64,000 nt of DNA from Prevotella sp. MA2016 (GCF_000619825.1 NZ_JHUW01000009.1:186001-250000); one strand, 5' to 3'. Positions 8,843-18,686 are shown, counted from the first letter of the stretch. The notes: generated by a model not told the origin, from the letters alone. A program made the numbers and translations.

Positions 8843-11233
8843 ATGAATAAAAAATATCTGATATTGTCGGCATTTTCCTGCCTGACAAGTATGGCTCAGG
8901 AACAAGCGCCGATGGTGCTGCAGTACAACAAACCCGCCACCTTCTTCGAAGAGTCGCTACCTATCGGTAACGGAAAGATGGGCGCACTCATCTATGGCGG
9001 CAGCGATGACAACGTGATCTATCTGAACGACATCACGCTATGGACGGGCAAGCCTGTGAATCGCAACCTGGATGCCGATGCCCACAAGTGGATACCAGAG
9101 ATTCGCAAGGCGCTGTTTAACGAGAACTATGCCCTAGCCGACTCGCTGCAACTGCACGTTCAGGGTCCCAACTCGCAGTACTACCAGCCTTTGGGCACAC
9201 TGCATATCAAGGACTTAGGTTTGGGCGAGATCAAGGATTACCAGCGCACGCTGAATATCGACTCGGCCATCGTTCGCGATAGCTACAAGCGCGATGGGCG
9301 CCTCATCACCCGCGAATATTTCGCCTCGAACCCCGACAAACTGATGGCTATCCGCCTGCGCGGCGACATCAACTGTCAGATAGCGCTCACCGCCCAAGTG
9401 CCTCATAAGGTGAAGAGCACGCTGGGACAGCTCACGATGACAGGTCATGCCACAGGCGACCCTCAGGAGAGCACCCATTTCTGCACCATGCTGCGCGTGC
9501 AGACCGATGGCGAGATGGCAGCCAGCGACTCATCGCTCACCATCACCAAGGCCAAAGAGGCTATCATCTATATCGTCAACGAGACCAGTTTTAACGGTTT
9601 CGACAAGCATCCTGTTCGCGAGGGAGCCAACTATCTGGAGATGGCAGCCAACGACCTCTGGCACACGCAGAACCTGAGCTACGATGAGTTCTACGCCCGC
9701 CATCTGGCTGACTACAAAGCTATCTACGACCGCGTGAAAATCTGTCTGAACAAGGACCGCCGCAACCCCAATGACCTGCCTGGCGCCAAAGAGCGCCGCA
9801 CTACCGACGAGCTGCTGCTGGCCTATACCAATGGCAACGAGCCGACACCCTATCTCGAGGAACTCTACTTCCAGTTCGGTCGCTATCTGCTGATTTCCTG
9901 CTCGCGCACTAAGAATGTGCCTGCTAATCTGCAGGGACTCTGGGCACCACAGCTGTGGTCGCCTTGGCGTGGCAATTATACGGTGAACATCAATCTCGAA
10001 GAGAACTACTGGCCTGCCTTTGTGGCTAATATGGCCGAGATGGCAGAGCCGCTGGATGGTTTTATAGCTGGTCTGGCTGCCAATGGAGCCTACACCGCCA
10101 AGAACTATTACAACATAGGTAAAGGTTGGTGCTCGAGCCACAACAGCGATATCTGGGCTATGACCAACCCCGTAGGCGAAAAGAACGAGAGCCCCGAATG
10201 GAGCAACTGGAACCTGGGCGGTGCTTGGCTGGTGAACACCCTCTGGGAGCGCTATCAGTTCACACAGGATAAGACCTACCTGAAGAATATTGCCTATCCG
10301 CTGATGAAAGGCGCTGCCGACTTCTGTCTGAACTGGCTCATCGAGAATCCCAAGCAGCCAGGCGAGCTGATTACAGCCCCCAGCACATCGCCTGAGAACG
10401 AGTATAAGAATGACAAGGGCTATCACGGCACCACCTGCTATGGCGGTACTGCCGATCTGGCCATCATCCGCGAGCTGTTTATCAACACCATCGCTGCCGG
10501 TAAGGTGCTCGGACTGAAGAACAAGGAGATGGAGCAGGCCCTAGCCAAGCTGCATCCCTACACCATCGGTCATATGGGCGACCTGAACGAGTGGTATTAC
10601 GACTGGGATGATTGGGACTTCCAGCACCGCCACCAGAGCCACCTCATCGGGCTGTATCCTGGTAACCACATTGTCAGTGGACAGTTTACAGTTGAATTAC
10701 TAAAGGCTTGCGAGCGTTCGCTGGAGATTAAGGGCGACAAGACCACAGGCTGGAGCACCGGCTGGCGCATCAACCTCTGGGCCCGTCTGCATAATGCTGA
10801 GCAGGCCTACCATATCTATCAGAAGCTGCTCACGCCTATTGCCCCACGCGGATCGAAGAAGACCGACTGGAAGGAATGGCACAAAGGCGGTGGCACCTAC
10901 CCCAACCTGTTTGATGCCCACCCACCTTTCCAGATTGATGGTAACTTTGGTGGCACAGCAGGCGTGTGCGAGATGCTGATGCAATCTACACTGAACGGCA
11001 ACAAAGCCACTATCGAGCTGCTGCCCGCCTGTCCTGAACAGTGGAGCGAAGGTGCCGTCAGCGGTCTTTGCGCCCGTGGCGGTTTTGAAGTATCGTTTGA
11101 GTGGAAGGGCCGCAAGGTGCGCTCATGCAGCATCACAGCCAAGAAAACAGGCACCATCAGCCTATTGTATAATGGTCAGCAAAAGACGGTGAAGATCAAA
11201 GCCGGTCAGACCCAAAACATCAAGACATGGTAA
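8843..11233 (+). CDS. GH95 family glycosidase (alpha-L-fucosidase type)
   Basis: The N-terminal beta-sandwich begins with FFEESLPIGNGKMGALIYGG, the hallmark of GH95, and the catalytic barrel shows NYTVNINLEENYWPA (near residue 385), APSTSPENEY (near 512) and PPFQIDGNFGG (near 695), which hold the Asn, Glu and Asp residues used in the inverting mechanism. About 796 residues with a signal peptide (ILSAFSCLTSMAQ) point to export. GH95 enzymes cleave alpha-1,2-fucose or alpha-L-galactose from plant or mucin glycans; which one cannot be told here. It overlaps the next gene, an AraC regulator, by 7 bases. Confidence 0.93.
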   Translation: MNKKYLILSAFSCLTSMAQEQAPMVLQYNKPATFFEESLPIGNGKMGALIYGGSDDNVIYLNDITLWTGKPVNRNLDADAHKWIPEIRKALFNENYALADSLQLHVQGPNSQYYQPLGTLHIKDLGLGEIKDYQRTLNIDSAIVRDSYKRDGRLITREYFASNPDKLMAIRLRGDINCQIALTAQVPHKVKSTLGQLTMTGHATGDPQESTHFCTMLRVQTDGEMAASDSSLTITKAKEAIIYIVNETSFNGFDKHPVREGANYLEMAANDLWHTQNLSYDEFYARHLADYKAIYDRVKICLNKDRRNPNDLPGAKERRTTDELLLAYTNGNEPTPYLEELYFQFGRYLLISCSRTKNVPANLQGLWAPQLWSPWRGNYTVNINLEENYWPAFVANMAEMAEPLDGFIAGLAANGAYTAKNYYNIGKGWCSSHNSDIWAMTNPVGEKNESPEWSNWNLGGAWLVNTLWERYQFTQDKTYLKNIAYPLMKGAADFCLNWLIENPKQPGELITAPSTSPENEYKNDKGYHGTTCYGGTADLAIIRELFINTIAAGKVLGLKNKEMEQALAKLHPYTIGHMGDLNEWYYDWDDWDFQHRHQSHLIGLYPGNHIVSGQFTVELLKACERSLEIKGDKTTGWSTGWRINLWARLHNAEQAYHIYQKLLTPIAPRGSKKTDWKEWHKGGGTYPNLFDAHPPFQIDGNFGGTAGVCEMLMQSTLNGNKATIELLPACPEQWSEGAVSGLCARGGFEVSFEWKGRKVRSCSITAKKTGTISLLYNGQQKTVKIKAGQTQNIKTW

Positions 11234-12111
11234 AGAAACAAAAGCCAGAAATTCAAAGTACCGACTGGGAGAAGGCCAAGCGCTGGGAAGGGTCGGTAAC
11301 ACTCGACAACGACCTGCTGTTGTCTGATCAGATACACTTGGCGCCGATGCCCAGTGAACCCAGAAAGATGAACTTCATCCTGATAGGCCTTTGCACCAAG
11401 GGCACTATCAGATACACCATGGACACCAAAGAGCTGATTGTGCATGCAGGCGAGATGCTGGTGGCCAGCGAGCGCCACATCATCGATGAGTATCAACCTT
11501 CGCCCGATATGGAAGGACTATGCATCATGATGAGCGTCGACTTCTTTCACGAGATAATCAAGAGTGTACACGACGTGACTTCGCTGTTTGTGTTTGCCCG
11601 CATGCAACCCGTGATGAAACTTAATAAGGATGAGATTACCACCTTTAAGGAGTATTTTCAGGTTATCAAACAGAAGATTAACGACAACCACAACCACTTC
11701 CGCAAGGACCTGATTCGCACGCTGATGCTAGCCATGTTCTACGATGTGGGCAATGTGATATATCGCGTGAAGGACTTCGACGAGTCGCTGCTACGCTCGG
11801 AAAAGGTGTTCACCAAGTTCCTGAAGATGGTGGAAGAGAATTGTAAGCGTGAGCGCCGCGTCAGCTGGTATGCTCAGCAACAGTGCATCACACCCAAATA
11901 CCTGTCACAGGCTGTGAAGCGCATCAGCGACCGCACAGCTGTAGAGTGGATAGAAGACTACGTTACGATGGAGCTGCGCGTGATGCTAAAGAACACGAGC
12001 AAAACCATCAAGGAAATCACCGAGGAGATGAACTTCCCCAATCAGAGTTTCTTAGGTAAATACTTTAAAGAGCATGTGGGCATGACGCCCTCGGCCTATC
12101 GCAAATTATAG
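11227..12111 (+). CDS. AraC family transcriptional regulator
   Basis: The protein has an N-terminal cupin-like ligand region (GTIRYTMDTKELIVHAGEML) and a C-terminal double HTH of the AraC type over the last 100 residues (ITPKYLSQAVKRISDRTAVE, then FPNQSFLGKYFKEHVGMTP). The ATG lies inside the last codons of the GH95 gene, so it is probably co-translated and may control that gene in response to sugar. It ends 6 bases inside the convergent DUF3109 gene. Confidence 0.92.
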   Translation: MVKKQKPEIQSTDWEKAKRWEGSVTLDNDLLLSDQIHLAPMPSEPRKMNFILIGLCTKGTIRYTMDTKELIVHAGEMLVASERHIIDEYQPSPDMEGLCIMMSVDFFHEIIKSVHDVTSLFVFARMQPVMKLNKDEITTFKEYFQVIKQKINDNHNHFRKDLIRTLMLAMFYDVGNVIYRVKDFDESLLRSEKVFTKFLKMVEENCKRERRVSWYAQQQCITPKYLSQAVKRISDRTAVEWIEDYVTMELRVMLKNTSKTIKEITEEMNFPNQSFLGKYFKEHVGMTPSAYRKL

Positions 12112-12738
12112 GTAGCCCTGCTCTTTCAGCTGGCTCACGGTATCCAGCAACTCCTGATACCACGCCTCACCAAACCGACGAATGAGTGGATCGCGCAGAA
12201 ACTGATAGAGCAGCAGATTCTCCTGGATGCCTTTGGCAATGGCCATCTTGCACACGTTCCAGCGGTTGTAGTTCAGACCCACGAGACCGCCGCCCAGCTT
12301 CTTTTCGCGGATGGGATAGAGCGCACAACTGATAGGCTTGCAGAATTGGGTACGCCCAGCTCTGTAAGCCTTTTCTAATGCACACAGGCAGCAGTTCTTA
12401 ATGGGCAGATGGGTATTCCAGTCCTCTATATCGCCATAGTAAGTAAACACACAGTCTTTACCGCCTACGATACTCGTCACCAGGTCACCCTCTTGATCGG
12501 TATAGGCCACACCTTGTTTATCTATCACAGCTTGGGCCGATGCCGAGAGGTCGTCCCAAACGGTATCTACACATGTTTCGATGGCAGCAATCTCATCCAT
12601 CGTTACAGGGGCGCCAGCGTCGCCCTCTACACAGCATTCACCTTTGCAAACGCTCAGGTCGCAACAGAACTTCTCCGTCAGGATCTCTGACGAGAGCAAT
12701 ACGTCGCCTACTTGTATGATTGGAGGAAGAGTATTCAA
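12106..12738 (-). CDS. DUF3109 family cysteine-rich protein
   Basis: The protein has clustered cysteines: FCCDLSVCKGECC near residues 24-36 and NCCLCALEKAYRAGRTQFC further on, resembling the YkgJ/DUF3109 zinc or iron-sulfur cluster fold widespread in Bacteroidota. About 210 residues is the family length. The biochemical role is unknown. It follows ung at 45 bases, the gap holding a GAGAACT tandem. Confidence 0.85.
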   Translation of the reverse strand: MNTLPPIIQVGDVLLSSEILTEKFCCDLSVCKGECCVEGDAGAPVTMDEIAAIETCVDTVWDDLSASAQAVIDKQGVAYTDQEGDLVTSIVGGKDCVFTYYGDIEDWNTHLPIKNCCLCALEKAYRAGRTQFCKPISCALYPIREKKLGGGLVGLNYNRWNVCKMAIAKGIQENLLLYQFLRDPLIRRFGEAWYQELLDTVSQLKEQGYL

Positions 12739-12783
12739 TTTATTAAGAGTTAAATATTGAGAACTGAGAACTGAGAGGTATGA

Positions 12784-13449
12784 TTACCAGGTTATGGGAG
12801 TCATACCGTTTTGTTCGAGATAGGCATTGCAGCGGGAGAACTGATGCTGACCGAACCAGCCACCACGATTGGCGCTCAGGGGCGATGGGTGCACACTCTC
12901 CAGCACCAGATTGTTCTGCTTGTCTATCATATACGCCTTACTGCGGGCATAACCGCCCCACAGCATATACACCAGATGCTGGCGGTTCTGAGCCAACACC
13001 TGTATAGCGGCATCGGTAAACTTCTGCCAACCCAGCTGCGAGTGACTGTTAGCCTGATGGGCTCGCACCGTCAGCGACGCATTCAGCAGTAGCACACCTT
13101 GCTCGGCCCAGCGGGAAAGATTGCCCGATGTAGGGATAGGCGTACCCAGGTCGGCCTGAATCTCCTTAAAGATATTCTGCAGCGATGGCGGAAAGGGAAT
13201 GCCGTCCTGCACCGAGAAACTCAGTCCGTGGGCCTGTCCTGGCTCATGATAAGGGTCCTGACCGATAATCACCACTTTCACCTGGTCGAACGGACACAGG
13301 TTGAAGGCATTAAAAATCAGTTTGCCCGGCGGATAGCAGGTATATTGCTGATACTCTGCACGAACAGAATTGGTGAGCCCGACAAAATAGTCTTTGTCGA
13401 ACTCACCAAGTAAATACTGCTTCCAGCTTGGTTCTATCTGAACATTCAT
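12784..13449 (-). CDS. ung: Uracil-DNA glycosylase
   Basis: Family 1 UNG motifs are complete: the water-activating GQDPYHEPGQAHGLSFSV near residue 62 and HPSPLSANRGGWFG near residue 188. The enzyme removes uracil from DNA to start base-excision repair; 221 residues is normal. Its ATG overlaps the gpmI stop by one base (TAATG), so it is coupled to gpmI. Confidence 0.97.
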   Translation of the reverse strand: MNVQIEPSWKQYLLGEFDKDYFVGLTNSVRAEYQQYTCYPPGKLIFNAFNLCPFDQVKVVIIGQDPYHEPGQAHGLSFSVQDGIPFPPSLQNIFKEIQADLGTPIPTSGNLSRWAEQGVLLLNASLTVRAHQANSHSQLGWQKFTDAAIQVLAQNRQHLVYMLWGGYARSKAYMIDKQNNLVLESVHPSPLSANRGGWFGQHQFSRCNAYLEQNGMTPITW

Positions 13450-14975
13450 TATTTATTGTCGCAGATCAGGTTCTCACCAGTCATGTCGGCAGGCTGCTCC
13501 AGACCCATGATATGCAGGATTGAAGGAGCCACGTCGGCCAGACGACCGTCCTTAACAGTAGCCGAGTTGTTGTTGGTTACGTAGATGAAAGGCACGGGGT
13601 TCAGTGAGTGAGCGGTGTTTGGAGTACCATCGGCATTGATAGCGTTGTCGGCATTACCGTGGTCGGCAATGATGATAGCCTCGTAGTCGTTGGCCTTAGC
13701 AGCCTCGATCACGTCCTTCACGCAGTTGTCAACAGCCCAAACGGCCTTGGCAATAGCGTTGTAGATACCAGTGTGGCCCACCATATCACCGTTAGCGAAG
13801 TTCACCACGATGAAGTCGTACTTAGCCTCGTTGATAGCAGCCACCAGCTTATCCTTCACCTCGAAGGCGCTCATCTCAGGCTTCAGGTCGTAGGTAGCCA
13901 CCTTTGGACTTGGCACCAGGATGCGGTCCTCACCCTCGTAAGGCTGCTCGCGACCACCGTTGAAGAAGAAGGTTACGTGCGCATACTTCTCAGTCTCGGC
14001 AGTGTGCAACTGCTTCTTACCCTGCTGTGAGAGATACTCACCCAGGGTGTTCTCTACGTTCTCCTTAGGGAAGAGAATGTTCACGCCAGTGAAGCTAGCG
14101 TCGTATGGAGTCATGCAGTAGTACTGCAGACCGGGGATAGTCTTCATGCCCTGCTCTGGCATATCCTGCTGTGTGAGCACGATGGTGAGCTCCTTGGCAC
14201 GGTCGTTACGGAAGTTGATGAAGATCACCACGTCGCCCTCCTCGATGCAGCCGTTCACGCTGCTGTTGTGGATTGGCTTGATAAACTCGTCGGTCACGCC
14301 GTCGGCATAGCTCTCCTCTACGGCCTTCACCATATCAGTAGCCTGCTTACCAGTACCGTTCACGATCAGGTCATAGCCCTCCTTCACGCGCTCCCAGCGC
14401 TTGTCGCGGTCCATAGCGTAGAAACGACCTACGATGCTGGCGATGGCAGCGTCGTTGTCGGCACAAACCTTTGTCACCTGCTCGATGAAGCCCTTACCGC
14501 TCTTGGGGTCGGTATCACGACCGTCCATGAAGCAGTGAACGAAGGTCTGGTTCTTCAGACCGTAGTGCTTACCCACCTCGATGAGTTTGAACAGGTGGTC
14601 GAGGCTAGAGTGCACACCACCGTCAGAGCAAAGACCCATCAGGTGCAGTTTCTTATTATTTTCCTTGGCATAGGTATAAGCAGCCTTTACCTGAGGATTC
14701 TCAACGATAGAACCGTCCTTGCAGGCGCGGTTGATCTTTACGAGGTCCTGATACACGATGCGACCGGCACCGATGTTCAGGTGACCCACCTCAGAGTTAC
14801 CCATCTGTCCGTCGGGCAGACCAACGTCCTCACCAGAAGCCTGGAGCTGAGAGTGAGCTGATGTAGCTGTCAACAAATCGAGGTAAGGAGTAGGTGTATT
14901 GTAGATCACGTCACCCTTACCATGCTTACCGATTCCCCATCCATCGAGAATCATCAAAAGTGCTTTCTTTGCCAT
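13449..14975 (-). CDS. gpmI: 2,3-bisphosphoglycerate-independent phosphoglycerate mutase
   Basis: The protein begins [14 protein letters not shown] and carries the nucleophilic Ser in [16 protein letters not shown] and the metal site ADHGNADN, both diagnostic of iPGM (alkaline phosphatase superfamily). It interconverts 3- and 2-phosphoglycerate in glycolysis. About 508 residues is standard. Two ATGs (14981 and 14975) are possible; I prefer 14975 because homologs begin MAKK. It leads a gpmI-ung-DUF3109 run. Confidence 0.97.
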   Translation of the reverse strand: MAKKALLMILDGWGIGKHGKGDVIYNTPTPYLDLLTATSAHSQLQASGEDVGLPDGQMGNSEVGHLNIGAGRIVYQDLVKINRACKDGSIVENPQVKAAYTYAKENNKKLHLMGLCSDGGVHSSLDHLFKLIEVGKHYGLKNQTFVHCFMDGRDTDPKSGKGFIEQVTKVCADNDAAIASIVGRFYAMDRDKRWERVKEGYDLIVNGTGKQATDMVKAVEESYADGVTDEFIKPIHNSSVNGCIEEGDVVIFINFRNDRAKELTIVLTQQDMPEQGMKTIPGLQYYCMTPYDASFTGVNILFPKENVENTLGEYLSQQGKKQLHTAETEKYAHVTFFFNGGREQPYEGEDRILVPSPKVATYDLKPEMSAFEVKDKLVAAINEAKYDFIVVNFANGDMVGHTGIYNAIAKAVWAVDNCVKDVIEAAKANDYEAIIIADHGNADNAINADGTPNTAHSLNPVPFIYVTNNNSATVKDGRLADVAPSILHIMGLEQPADMTGENLICDNK

Positions 14976-15016
14976 AATCATATTACTTTTTAAACGTACG
15001 TTCTATAAATCGCGTG

Positions 15017-15024
15017 CAAAGTTA
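15017..15024 (-). promoter_or_regulatory. -7 element TAACTTTG of gpmI
   Basis: The reverse strand reads TAACTTTG about 42 bases before the gpmI start, in an AT-rich spacer. Confidence 0.65.
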
Positions 15025-15130
15025 CAAAAAAATTTGCAATTCATATTTCATATTCATATTAAATTTTACCTTTGTCGCCAATAATTAATCAAATCATTGA
15101 GTATGAGATGTTTTTCATAAATAGAATAGT

Positions 15131-15163
15131 AAGGGCAAAACCCATATGAGTTTTGCCCTTTCA
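15131..15163 (-). terminator. Intrinsic terminator after the 48-residue protein
   Basis: An 11-base-pair perfect stem, AAGGGCAAAAC with GTTTTGCCCTT, encloses an 8-base loop. It sits 7 bases past the stop of the small gene at 15170 and can act on either strand. Confidence 0.75.
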
Positions 15164-15169
15164 CAATAA

Positions 15170-15316
15170 TTATCCGAGGACGTCATTGTAATCCGATATA
15201 TATTTATCATCGGTGGGATCGGCATTACCACCTTTACTACTGCCTACCAATAGGTTTGCCTGATGCTGCAGAATAACTACTTGCATCTCTGGCTTCTTAT
15301 ATACTTTCTTTTTCAT
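15170..15316 (-). CDS. Small protein, 48 residues (KKP...VV-L-----LLVGS type)
   Basis: The reverse strand reads a 48-codon frame from the ATG at 15316 to TAA at 15170, beginning MKKKVYKKPEMQVVILQHQ and continuing LLVGSSKGG, then an acidic tail. Short Prevotella and Bacteroides proteins with a KKxYxKP start and a (L/V)xGS middle are common and unstudied. It lies 38 bases after the large surface protein and before a terminator, so it is co-transcribed with it. It has no signal peptide or cysteines. Function is unknown; a peptide precursor is one possibility. Confidence 0.7.
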   Translation of the reverse strand: MKKKVYKKPEMQVVILQHQANLLVGSSKGGNADPTDDKYISDYNDVLG

Positions 15317-15354
15317 TGCTTTATTTACATTTTCTCATTTTTACATTTTTACAT

Positions 15355-18300
15355 TTACTTCACTACGACTTTGCGTCCATTATTGATATAGATACCCTTC
15401 TTAGTGGGCTTGCCGCTGAGCTTATGGCCGCTCATGTCGTACCAGCCGCTAAAGTCTATCTCACCTGTTTCGGTGTCGAGCGTGCCGATAGCTGTGGTCT
15501 GCTCGTCATCGCCACCTACTGAGCCTACCAAGCGCACGGTGATGCTCTTTGGCAGTTCCTCATCCGTGTCAGCTGCGCCACGGGTGAAGGCTCGGTTCGA
15601 ATTCGACTTGCCGTTCCATATCAGATATGCTCTCATCGGGAGAATCTTAGCACCGCTAGCCACTCTTACGAAGTCGCCTACATCAATGTCATCTTTCGCC
15701 ACACCCGCAAAGCCGTAGGCACGGCCTATCTCCTCAGCGTTTGCACCGCCGGATATCCATTCCTTATATTCATACGTTCCCTTGAAGGTCCAGTGGCAGC
15801 CCTCATCAGCTGTCTCACATTTGCCGCCCTCTTCTGTGCAGAGCGTCACACCTTTGGAAGGGATATTGGGGAACGTCATTTCTGTTGCTATAGGCATAAA
15901 CAGATACGGTGTATTCGCAATCAGCTTGCCCTCTTTATTTGCGTCATTGCCTGTCTCCTGCATCGTAGCAACCCACTGATTGTTTACTTTCTTTACGTCT
16001 ACAAACTTATAGAACGTGCCACCCTCTTCGCCATTGCAGGTATAGTTGAATGGCAGCATCACCGTAGATGCCTTGCCAGGAGTGAATGTGCGGTTGCTGG
16101 TCACGTGATTCACGGTTATGTAATCATCAGAAGGAATATCGACTGGATCTACCGATGTGCCGTCTAATAACGCCGTTTGTCCGTTCTGGTCTTCATAAAG
16201 ATATACTGCACCATATTGTCTTGCTAAGCGGGGTGTGATGGTAAACATCGCTTCTCTTGAGCCAGCATAATTGCCCTGACCGGTGATGGTATAGGTATAG
16301 TTGCCAGAATCCTGGATTGGGCCACTCGGAGCAGTCACGGTGTAGTCGGTATTCTCAGTGAGCTCGGTCTCGCCATCCTTTACGACAACAGCTGTTCCAT
16401 CAAAGGATATCTCGCCGCCCGTATAGGTCTGCGATGGAATGGTAATGGTGATGTCATCACTAGTCACGGCCTTCTGGGCGATGGTCACCTCGATAGAACC
16501 AGAAACATCGTTATGATTGGCATCGCCTGCCACCTTATAATATACGGTATAAGTTCCAGCATTCGTTGCTGTTGGGATGTCCTTTGAATAATTATTGCCG
16601 TCGGTGCTGTAAAGCAATGTGCCGAAGTCGGTTGTGCCAGCATTTACAAGCGCCAGTGCCGAGCCATCATATACAAGGTTTTCAACAGCCGCCGGAGCTG
16701 AGACTGTGGGCGTAGCTTTTACGATATTGAATGTTTTTGATGTCGTTTTAGCATAATTCCCCTTACCGGTAATAGTGATGGTTGCTGTACCAACTATCGT
16801 ATTGGCGCTGTAAGTCACCTCATAATCCACATCCTTCACAAGTGCCGATCCCTCATACGTAATCACCACAGCAGGCTCGAATGCAGAACCTGTATAAGGC
16901 TGGTCATCTATATTAGCGATGTCACAACTTCTGATGTCTCTCTTCAGCGTAGCCGTCAGGTCGAGGCCATCTTTTGGTCCGTTGTTGTCACTATGGAAGG
17001 TGAGTGTCATCTGCGTGCCGCTGCTGATGAGCGTGCCGATGTTCTCTCCTGACTCACTACCATACTTGTCGCCAATCTTTTGTGCAGAGGTAGAGCCGCC
17101 ATCATACACCATCAAGTAGTCATATAGTTTATTTTCCACCACTTCCGCCGTCACCGTGCCGGTGAGCTGCAGGACGTGGTTATCGGGAGCAATCAGAACG
17201 AGACCGCCATTACAAGAGTTGCTATATTTGGCCTTAGCGCCGCCATCATCATACACTTTAAACGAGCTTACGCCCGAGGGGATGGTAGCATTTTTTATGC
17301 CGTTCTTTGGCATGTTGATGTAGTCAACACCATTGGCATCTTTCTTGAAGCCGATGGAAATAACCTCGAAGTCGATGGACTTCGAACCTGTGTACGAGCC
17401 CTTGCCATTGATGGTCAGCGTGTATTTGCCCCCTTCGGTGATATGGATGGTGGTCGATTCCTGCGATGTCGTACCGAGCGTGGCAGTATAGTCAGTGCCC
17501 AGTGTGAGCGTATTTTTTTTGGCATCACTCACGCTAAAGGAGATGTAGAGGTCGCTGCCCGTCAAATTGTACGAGGCGCTGATGCCCGAAATGGTGGCAA
17601 CAGAAAGCTGGTATTGTTCACTGCCCTTAGGAATGAGTTTTAAGCTCACCTTGTTCTTGATATTATCGGTGGTAGCCTCCTCATCACCACCTGAAAGATT
17701 GAACTTTTTGCCATCGGCGATGCTGATGCTTTTAAGACGGTGGCTGAAGCCATAAGCTGTTACGTTGGACTTCACGCCTGTGACCTGGATGATATCCGAA
17801 GTGTTGGTCCAGCCAAGGACCAGCGAGCCGCTGGTGTTATCGTCTACGTCTTTGCCCGGACCTATACCAGGACCATCGCCGCCACCGGTAGCAGTCACCT
17901 GTCCACCATTGATAACGATGGCACCACAGCCGCCATAGGCACCAGTCTTAGAGCCACAGCCACCACCAATACCAGCAGCCCCGGTACCACCCGTGGCGTT
18001 GACGACGCCGCCGTTGATGGTGATGGTGCCGTTGTCGGTGAGTTCGCTATTAAAATCACCACCGATACCAGCGCACTGATTAGCGCCCTGAACGTTGACA
18101 ATACCGCCGTTGATGGTGATATCGCCGTATTGGGTTAGATATGTAACTGAATAGGTTGACTTTTTATAGCCACCTCCGATACCGGCTCTTGTTCCTCCTT
18201 CAATGGTCAGCGTGCCAGTGCCGTTAGTGCCACCTTCGATGGTCAGAGAGTTACCTTTTCTCACCTCGATGCCATTCGGTGCAGTGAGGGTGTAGCCGTC

Positions 18301-18564
18301 GGTGAGTTTGAGCGTCACATTGCCCGTGACGGTAATACGATCTGCGATGTTCACGTCGCCGTTGGTCACGTAAGTGTTGCCGCCCGTCCACGACGTGGTG
18401 GATGATGTCAGCGTCACGTTGTCGGCCCACGCCGTAGAGGTAGTGAGTAGCATCAAGAGCAGGGTTAATAACAATCGCCCTATATGGGCGGTGGGTGGGG
18501 CAATTTTTGCAAGGTGCGTCATTGCCCGGAATGAATTTTGAAATAGTTGAGTAAAGTGATACAT
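15355..18564 (-). CDS. Large modular secreted surface protein with beta-helix-like, CUB-like and MBG-like domains
   Basis: After a signal peptide (LLLTLLLMLLTTSTAWA) come glycine-rich units repeating INGGxVxxxGGxxxAGIGGG (four copies, roughly residues 100-220), suggesting a beta-helix. Then follow Ig/MBG-like modules (YDGSALALVNAGTTDFGTLL), a CUB-like segment (YDYLMVYDGGSTSAQKIGD, then LTFHSDNNGPKDGLDLT), and a C-terminus WYDMSGHKLSGKPTKKGIYI ending in VVVK that resembles a type IX sorting tail. It should be an exported adhesin or glycan-contact protein. ATG starts at 18564 and 18522 are both possible; a GTG at 18600 is less likely. Confidence 0.8.
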   Translation of the reverse strand: MYHFTQLFQNSFRAMTHLAKIAPPTAHIGRLLLTLLLMLLTTSTAWADNVTLTSSTTSWTGGNTYVTNGDVNIADRITVTGNVTLKLTDGYTLTAPNGIEVRKGNSLTIEGGTNGTGTLTIEGGTRAGIGGGYKKSTYSVTYLTQYGDITINGGIVNVQGANQCAGIGGDFNSELTDNGTITINGGVVNATGGTGAAGIGGGCGSKTGAYGGCGAIVINGGQVTATGGGDGPGIGPGKDVDDNTSGSLVLGWTNTSDIIQVTGVKSNVTAYGFSHRLKSISIADGKKFNLSGGDEEATTDNIKNKVSLKLIPKGSEQYQLSVATISGISASYNLTGSDLYISFSVSDAKKNTLTLGTDYTATLGTTSQESTTIHITEGGKYTLTINGKGSYTGSKSIDFEVISIGFKKDANGVDYINMPKNGIKNATIPSGVSSFKVYDDGGAKAKYSNSCNGGLVLIAPDNHVLQLTGTVTAEVVENKLYDYLMVYDGGSTSAQKIGDKYGSESGENIGTLISSGTQMTLTFHSDNNGPKDGLDLTATLKRDIRSCDIANIDDQPYTGSAFEPAVVITYEGSALVKDVDYEVTYSANTIVGTATITITGKGNYAKTTSKTFNIVKATPTVSAPAAVENLVYDGSALALVNAGTTDFGTLLYSTDGNNYSKDIPTATNAGTYTVYYKVAGDANHNDVSGSIEVTIAQKAVTSDDITITIPSQTYTGGEISFDGTAVVVKDGETELTENTDYTVTAPSGPIQDSGNYTYTITGQGNYAGSREAMFTITPRLARQYGAVYLYEDQNGQTALLDGTSVDPVDIPSDDYITVNHVTSNRTFTPGKASTVMLPFNYTCNGEEGGTFYKFVDVKKVNNQWVATMQETGNDANKEGKLIANTPYLFMPIATEMTFPNIPSKGVTLCTEEGGKCETADEGCHWTFKGTYEYKEWISGGANAEEIGRAYGFAGVAKDDIDVGDFVRVASGAKILPMRAYLIWNGKSNSNRAFTRGAADTDEELPKSITVRLVGSVGGDDEQTTAIGTLDTETGEIDFSGWYDMSGHKLSGKPTKKGIYINNGRKVVVK

Positions 18565-18622
18565 ATAGTGATATTTGTTAAAAAAATAAAACTTAAACAC
18601 ATACTAATGAACAATCCGAGCG

Positions 18623-18630
18623 CAAATCTA
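18623..18630 (-). promoter_or_regulatory. -7 element TAGATTTG of the surface protein gene
   Basis: The reverse strand reads TAGATTTG 59 bases before the ATG at 18564. It is adjacent to the GGTTGGCAGGGCCCC repeat pair, which lies just upstream of it. Confidence 0.55.
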
Positions 18631-18649
18631 TAAAAAAATATCAAATTAG

Positions 18650-18686
18650 AGGTTGGCAGGGCCCCTAAAAAGGTTGGCAGGGCCCC
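18650..18686. repeat. Two direct copies of AGGTTGGCAGGGCCCC at 21-base spacing
   Basis: Identical 16-mers occupy 18650-18665 and 18671-18686, separated by TAAAA. They are GC-rich in an AT-rich spacer and sit about 20 bases upstream of the surface-protein -7 element, where an activator or repressor might bind. Confidence 0.85.

Noticed and set aside
9530..10426. A 298-codon reverse frame inside the GH95 gene
   Set aside because: It lies wholly antisense to a confidently identified gene with intact motifs, and its composition is that of a mirror frame.
15067..15074. Forward TACCTTTG promoter-like site
   Set aside because: It heads only a 55-base stretch with a five-codon frame before the terminator at 15131. 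With no other support I treat it as chance, though a tiny RNA is not excluded.
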